In this document: positions 59,875-64,000 of the stretch, one piece after another | How the letters are laid out: every line of letters starts with the position of its first letter | How positions within the stretch are numbered: position 1 is the first letter of the stretch | From: Stappia indica | Lineage (GTDB): Bacteria; Pseudomonadota; Alphaproteobacteria; Rhizobiales; Stappiaceae | NCBI RefSeq assembly: GCF_020177335.1 | Contig: NZ_JAIVMG010000005.1 | Coordinates: 219,410 to 283,409 of the forward strand | Direction of reading: 5' to 3' | DNA: 64,000 nucleotides | The notes under the pieces: generated by a model | What the model saw: the letters and a program-made list of their open reading frames with translations, nothing else | Told to the model about the DNA's origin: nothing | The model's database searches: none | Translations under genes and position numbers: made by a program

Positions 59875-61314
59875 ATGACAAAGCGCGGAGAGAAGCTGAT
59901 CATCGGCGCCCGGCTCAAGCGGCTGCGGCGCACATTGGGACTAACCCAGGCGCAGATGGCACAAGACCTGGATGTCTCTGCTTCGTACATCACCTTGATC
60001 GAGGCCAATCAGCGCCCGGTTTCCGCCAATCTGCTGGTCAAGCTCAGTCAGGTCTATGATTTCTCGGCCGGAGAGATCGCCGGCGGTGGCGATCTGCAAT
60101 TGCAAGCCGATCTGGAGGCGACTCTGAAGGATCCACTCTTTGCCGAAAGCGTACCGCGCGCGGAAATCGAAGAGGTGGTGAATGCTTCCCCGGCGCTGGC
60201 GCGTGGACTTTTACGACTGCATGAGAAATACCGCACCATGGCGATGGCCGCGATTTCCGAGGAGAATCCGTTTTCCGACCGCGACAAGGTGGAACTGCTG
60301 GAACAGACCGTGCGTCCGGTCGACGAGGTGCGAGCGCATTTTCACGCTCGCCGCAATCACATCGACGCGCTCGACCGCGCAGCGGAGGCCCTGGCCGACG
60401 ATCTGACGATCTGGCGGACCGAGCCGCAGATCGTGCTGAACGACCGCCTGCGCGAGGCGCATGGCTATCGCGTCCGCATCCTGCCGCAAGAGGTGATGCC
60501 CGGCCTGCTGCGGCTGCTGGACCCGCACCGCAAGCACCTGAACCTGTCGGAGCGGCTCGATCAGCCCGGACGGCGGTTCCAGATCGCGGTGCAGCTGGCG
60601 CGGCTGGAATATGACGATCTGATTGCGGCCGAGGCTGCGGGCGCAGGCGTCTCCGACGCTGCCCTGCCGCTGGCGCGGGCCAGCTTTGCCAATTATTTTG
60701 CCGCCGCCCTCCTGATGCCTTATCGACGCTTCCTGAAGGCGGCGGAGGGCGCGCGCTACGATGTGGAACTGCTGTGCCAGCGCTTCGGCACCAGTTTCGA
60801 ACAGGTGGCGCATCGCCTTACCACCCTGCAACGCCCCGAGGCGCGTGGCGTGCCCTTCTTTTTCGTGCGCATGGACCGCGCCGGCAACGTGTCGAAACGC
60901 TTCAGCGCTGGGCGCTTCCACTTCTCGAAGTTCGGCGGATCCTGCCCCTTGTGGAACATTCATAGCTGTTTCGAGACGCCCGACAGGGTGCAGACCCAGG
61001 TGATCGCCATGCCCGACGGCACCACCTATTTCTCCATCGCGCGCACGGTGACGCGGCAGGTCGGCACCTATGCCAGCCCGGCAGCGCGCTTTGCCATCGG
61101 GCTGGGCTGCGACATCGCCTATGCGCCGCGGCTGATCTATGCGCAGGATCTGGACCTCGGCGCGGTGCAGCCGGTGCCGATCGGGGTGAATTGTTATCTC
61201 TGCGAACGACCCGATTGCCCGTCCCGCGCCTATCCGCCGATCAACCGGCCCTTCAGCTTTTCCGAACGCGCCCGAGGGGTGTCGAGCTTTGGTTTCGCAT
61301 CGGACAGCACATGA
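59875..61314 (+). CDS. XRE-family RamB-like regulator, probable regulator of aceA
   Basis: 479 residues. HTH: LGLTQAQMAQDLDVSASYITLIEANQRPVS (about 25-50). The ScfR/RamB core follows: RGVPFFFVRMDRAGNVSKRF, GGSCPLWNIHSCFETP, and a C-terminal CYLCERPDCPSRAYP Cys motif. It is a paralogue of the regulator at 56192 with the same domain order, but the likely operator differs (GTTA/TAAC against TTGCGAA). Divergent from aceA, it should report acetyl-CoA status. Confidence 0.88.
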   Translation: MTKRGEKLIIGARLKRLRRTLGLTQAQMAQDLDVSASYITLIEANQRPVSANLLVKLSQVYDFSAGEIAGGGDLQLQADLEATLKDPLFAESVPRAEIEEVVNASPALARGLLRLHEKYRTMAMAAISEENPFSDRDKVELLEQTVRPVDEVRAHFHARRNHIDALDRAAEALADDLTIWRTEPQIVLNDRLREAHGYRVRILPQEVMPGLLRLLDPHRKHLNLSERLDQPGRRFQIAVQLARLEYDDLIAAEAAGAGVSDAALPLARASFANYFAAALLMPYRRFLKAAEGARYDVELLCQRFGTSFEQVAHRLTTLQRPEARGVPFFFVRMDRAGNVSKRFSAGRFHFSKFGGSCPLWNIHSCFETPDRVQTQVIAMPDGTTYFSIARTVTRQVGTYASPAARFAIGLGCDIAYAPRLIYAQDLDLGAVQPVPIGVNCYLCERPDCPSRAYPPINRPFSFSERARGVSSFGFASDST

Positions 61315-61542
61315 CCCCACCGGCTGAAGAGCAATGGTCTGTTTCAGGTCAATCAGCGTCGCGAACAATGGATCGAATCCCGTACGCAGAGCTAGGCTGA
61401 AAGCACATGTCAGGTGCGAGCGCTGGTGATTTTCCAGTTTTTGACAGATGGCAAGCCGGCGAAAGGCGCGCACCGCCCCGCGCAACCGTAAGGAACGAAG
61501 AACCTCGACAAGGGCCACTGGGGAGGCGTTTCCCCGGCAAGG

Positions 61543-61611
61543 CGTCACGACTACAACAATGTCCGCCCGCACAGCGCAATCGGCAACACGCCCCCGAAAT
61601 CGCTCATGAAA
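61543..61611 (+). pseudogene. IS3-type transposase C-terminal remnant
   Basis: The plus strand encodes RHDYNNVRPHSAIGNTPPKS, the C-terminal block of IS3-family transposases that contains the last conserved region before the stop. Nothing upstream (61315-61540) continues the transposase frame. It directly precedes a truncated phnE copy, so an insertion and later deletions likely made this scar. Confidence 0.75.
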
Positions 61612-61663
61612 GGCTCATCAGCGCCTTCCGCCGCCTGCGCCAGCCCCCCCGGAAGTTCCGGTG

Positions 61664-61904
61664 CGAGGCGATCCTGCCCGACATCGCGCCCTCGCTGACC
61701 AATTCATCGCTGTTCGCTCCGGAAAAAGCCGTGCGCTCCTCGGTCGTCCTCGGCCTCGTCGGCGCAGGCGGCATCGGTCAGGAGTTGAAGGTCGCATTCG
61801 ACCTCTTTCAGTACCGCAACGCCTCGCCGATCATTCTCGTGATCTTCGTCATCGTCCTTGCGATGGAACTGATCACCGACAACCTCCGCGCCCGTATCCA
61901 GTAG
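61664..61904 (+). pseudogene. Truncated phnE copy (C-terminal 79 codons)
   Basis: The segment encodes AILPDIAPSLTNSSLF and on to ELITDNLRARIQ with a TAG stop, and matches the end of phnE (35159-35395) over 237 bases. By eye I count 18 base differences, 15 of them silent and 3 changing residues (Leu to Pro, Thr to Pro, Lys to Asn). The N-terminal two-thirds of the gene are missing; upstream is transposase debris. The fused open frame from 61407 is not expected to give a working permease. The silent-heavy pattern means it descends from a once-functional phnE rather than a fresh copy of the one at 34595. Confidence 0.85.
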
Positions 61905-62278
61905 CAGCACCGGGCACCTTCGCTGGACGCTCTATCCAGCTCCCAGCGGGTCTTAGCTCTACGCTTCCAAGAAACATCAGCCCTCCGAAGGCGTGATCCG
62001 CTTGCTCTACTCGAAATGCCAATCGCGGGTCTTTGAGGGATAGTAACCCCCATGGATTCGCACTGCGTTTTCGGAGACTCCGCCAAGAACTATCTTGAGG
62101 CGGCACCGAGAGCGTTCCCGCTAAATTCGGCATTGGCTCGCCTACCGGCTTTTTTTATAAATTTCTGCTTCGCCGTCAACATTACATTCGACTTCAAGTA
62201 TTATCTAACTTTTAATACTACCTATCGAGCTCTTCAATTTAAGTCCAGATATTTGCCCCCTTTCCCCCAATAATTCCC
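61905..62278. other. AT-rich non-coding stretch
   Basis: After the phnE fragment the composition drops to AT-rich from about 62130 (ttttttataaatttctgc and on). A small rightward frame (62052-62273) has no family features. The stretch probably includes the 3' flank of the DUF4238 gene. No clear hairpin was found. Confidence 0.5.
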
Positions 62279-63247
62279 TCAAAACGATCGAAGACTCCGT
62301 TCTTTTAAAGCTTTCGCAAAACTTCCATCTTCGGTGAGGAGACACCAGAAATAATATTTTTTAACGCCATCCCTATACTTCACCCCAAGCTCTATCATCC
62401 CCTGCTCTCGGTCTCGAAAAAATAAAAACCGCTCTTTATGCTTTGCTTGAAACCTATTCGCCAATTTTGCGCGTTGCCGTTCCAGCTTGAATTTCTTCCA
62501 CGCTCCGTCGGCGCCCCAATCGAGTCGCAGTATTACACTTGGGCTTAGTGGAAACGGCACGACGGCGTTGCGATTGCTCAGCCCGAACCCATAGTCTTGA
62601 AGGTCGGCCGGCCCACCCCCCTTGACCCAAAACACTGGATTGTCGCTTGTGACTAATTGCTGGCTGTCACAGATTTCAAAACTCCAGGTCATTCGACTCA
62701 TGAGCCTAGCCAAGGTCTCTGCCTCCTGAAACGCAAGGAGCCCGACTCGACGATCGATATTCATCTTATACATGTCGTTGTTGTGGATTATTTCACGAAC
62801 GGCAAGATCCTCGATTGAAACCTCGCCAGCCTTTTCCCTCTGCCTATAATCTCGTTCCACTTCTTGTCTGCCGGCCCATAAAGCCATCTCGCCCATGAAT
62901 TGAGCAAACTGCCTGATCTGAGCCGGGCTCCGGGTGAACATCGTGGCCAAGAATACCGCAAAGTCGAATTTCGCGCCCTCACCCAACCGCTTAAAATCCA
63001 AAAGTTCTGAATAGATTTCGGCGGCTCGCGACTCGATTTTCGCAAGCGACTCCTCGATCAAATCAATCCGAGAACCACCCTCACCAAGCGGCGTATAGAT
63101 ATTCGTCTCAAAGGCCGTCTTTTCAGGCGTTGTCTTTCGAGCCACCCCGGCAACACAGTCGTGGGTCCAAAGCTCGCCATCCGGCTGCGCGAAATAGCGC
63201 AAGTAGAACCGCGGCACCACATGTTGTCGTTTAGTCCGCCCGCTCAT
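62279..63247 (-). CDS. DUF4238 family protein
   Basis: 322 residues. The DUF4238 signature opens the protein: RTKRQHVVPRFYLRYFAQPDG, followed by ELWTHDC. Further blocks are FAVFLATMFTRSPAQIRQF, and near the C-terminus LVTSDNPVFWVKGGG with VVPFPLSPSVILRLDWG. The biochemical role of the family is not known. Codon use is visibly AT-richer than the neighbours, there is no operon partner, and it sits between IS debris and an rRNA operon, so it was probably acquired by transfer. Confidence 0.85.
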   Translation of the reverse strand: MSGRTKRQHVVPRFYLRYFAQPDGELWTHDCVAGVARKTTPEKTAFETNIYTPLGEGGSRIDLIEESLAKIESRAAEIYSELLDFKRLGEGAKFDFAVFLATMFTRSPAQIRQFAQFMGEMALWAGRQEVERDYRQREKAGEVSIEDLAVREIIHNNDMYKMNIDRRVGLLAFQEAETLARLMSRMTWSFEICDSQQLVTSDNPVFWVKGGGPADLQDYGFGLSNRNAVVPFPLSPSVILRLDWGADGAWKKFKLERQRAKLANRFQAKHKERFLFFRDREQGMIELGVKYRDGVKKYYFWCLLTEDGSFAKALKERSLRSF

Positions 63248-63672
63248 CTCCCGCCTCCACTTTCCCCCCCTATCGACTCAACAACCTGATCATACACCCC
63301 ACACGCGAAACCTTCTCATACGCATTCGTTCCCTGTGTTCAAGCGACCTGCGGGTGCAACCAAACGACCGCAGGCGCATCGTCGGCGCGCCTCGCCAGGC
63401 CGACCCAAGGGGCAAAGTGGCTTGTTTGGACGCGGGGGTTCTTCCTCCACCAGCGCCCAGACCGACGACATCGCCCGCTCGTCCCCTCGGACCAGCCGCA
63501 GACAAAGCGTTCATCGATCTCTGATGATAGATGACTAGGTGTTCGGCGCAGGCATCATCAAGGTATTGCTTGTACGCTGCCGGTGAGCGGATCGCGTATG
63601 ACAAAGAACGCCTCAGAAGCCATCAAAATCCCGGTGGCGGGTTATGTTGGTCGGGTCGAGGCGCCTGAACGC
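63248..63672. other. Intergenic stretch, no gene recognised
   Basis: Between the DUF4238 start and the rRNA operon terminator, frames in both strands are short and without pattern. The promoter of the DUF4238 gene should lie near its start; I see no clear -10/-35 pair. Confidence 0.5.
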
Positions 63673-63707
63673 AAAAACCTCCGCGGCGAGGCCTGCGGAG
63701 GTTTTTT
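63673..63707 (-). terminator. Terminator of the rRNA operon
   Basis: AAAAACCTCCGC (63673-63684) and GCGGAGGTTTTTT (63695-63707) form a stem of about twelve pairs with a ten-base loop. Read on the minus strand it gives a GC-rich hairpin followed by U5, eight bases after the CCA end of tRNA-fMet. The symmetric A and T runs also let it work in the other direction. Confidence 0.88.
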
Positions 63708-63713
63708 GTGATT

Positions 63714-63791
<78 letters not shown>

Positions 63792-63880
63792 CCGAGTTGT
63801 GACGCGTGCGAACTCTTGGCGCGCTTGGCGCGCTTTGAGGATCGTGCGGTTGTTGTAGAGATTTTTTGTTTGCGCTTTGC

Positions 63881-63999
63881 AGGCCTGGCGGCGACCTACT
63901 CTCCCACGTCTTGAGACGCAGTACCATTGGCGCTGGGGCGTTTCACGGCCGAGTTCGGGATGGGATCGGGTGTTGAGGTCCCCGCAATGGCCACCAGGC
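63881..63999 (-). rRNA. rrf: 5S ribosomal RNA
   Basis: About 119 bases on the minus strand. The conserved CACCCGATCCCATCCCGAACTC loop region, CGCCAATGGTACT and GGGAGAGTAGGTCGCCGCCAGG are seen, and the ends pair (GCCTGGTGGC with GCCGCCAGGC). The ends were placed by pairing and may be off by one or two bases. 23S and 16S should follow beyond the window edge. Confidence 0.95.
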
Positions 64000-64000
64000 C

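Noticed and set aside
61407..61904. 165-codon open frame as a real ABC permease gene
   Set aside because: Only the last 79 codons match PhnE. The first 86 codons are unrelated text over transposase debris, so it is a chance fusion around a pseudogene.
62052..62273. Rightward frame of 73 codons in the AT-rich stretch
   Set aside because: Composition-driven Phe/Leu-rich text; no start signal or family feature.
63290..63604. Leftward frame of 104 codons before the rRNA operon
   Set aside because: No domain pattern and no ribosome-binding site; the opposite strand frame is equally meaningless.

Overview
The window is high-GC DNA from an alphaproteobacterium, most like Rhodobacterales or Hyphomicrobiales (for example Stappiaceae-type marine bacteria). 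The evidence is the rRNA operon tail in the order 5S then tRNA-fMet, the methylcitrate and glyoxylate genes flanked by two RamB/PccR-type regulators, and a mesX-mesD methionine synthase pair. Gene density is high and operons are tight, with many ATGA-type start/stop overlaps. This is a reading of the sequence by eye; no database search was run.

Layout. (1) 1-1753: 3' part of an autotransporter adhesin. (2) 1827-12982: a putative biosynthetic locus. A kinase/SelO-like protein and a repeat-rich acidic protein run leftward. A seven-gene operon runs rightward: three different NodU/TobZ-type O-carbamoyltransferases, a GT4 glycosyltransferase, a PhyH-type dioxygenase, an APH-type kinase and a SurE-like phosphatase. 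A class III aminotransferase follows on the opposite strand. (3) 14305-25506: a catabolic operon, reading leftward, with a carotenoid/stilbene cleavage oxygenase, two thiolases, a PaaN-like aldehyde dehydrogenase, two AMP-forming acyl-CoA ligases, a nitronate monooxygenase-type flavoprotein and a thioesterase, preceded by a tandem-HxlR regulator. (4) 25636-30824: LacI repressor and a divergent four-gene ABC importer with a clear palindromic operator between them. (5) 30900-35395: phosphonate locus phnF-phnM / phnDCE. (6) 35871-47323: a second biosynthetic cluster with a 2OG-Fe oxygenase, CmcH-like carbamoyltransferase, membrane desaturase, SnoaL-like protein, aminotransferase, AurF-like diiron N-oxygenase with all seven metal ligands, FkbM and CmoA-like methyltransferases, MFS exporter, ATP-grasp ligase and PaiB-like protein. 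No NRPS or PKS gene is present. (7) 47400-48249: decayed IS3-type transposase and a flavin reductase. (8) 48705-51918: folate-independent methionine synthase mesD, its partner mesX and a LysR/MetR-type regulator. (9) 52040-61314: prpDCB with a thioesterase, isocitrate lyase, and two RamB/PccR-like regulators. (10) 61543-63247: a scar holding an IS3 transposase tail, a truncated second phnE and an AT-richer DUF4238 gene. (11) 63673-64000: terminator, tRNA-fMet and 5S rRNA of an rRNA operon on the minus strand.

How it fits together. The housekeeping parts handle propionate and acetate carbon (methylcitrate and glyoxylate cycles), methionine and phosphonate uptake. The accessory parts are two unrelated-looking small-molecule clusters that share one chemistry, ATP-dependent carbamoylation (four enzymes in about 34 kb). 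The second cluster combines likely N-oxygenation, desaturation, methylation, ATP-dependent ligation and export, so its product is probably a modified amino-acid- or dipeptide-like metabolite. Neither cluster matches a complete known pathway that I recognise.
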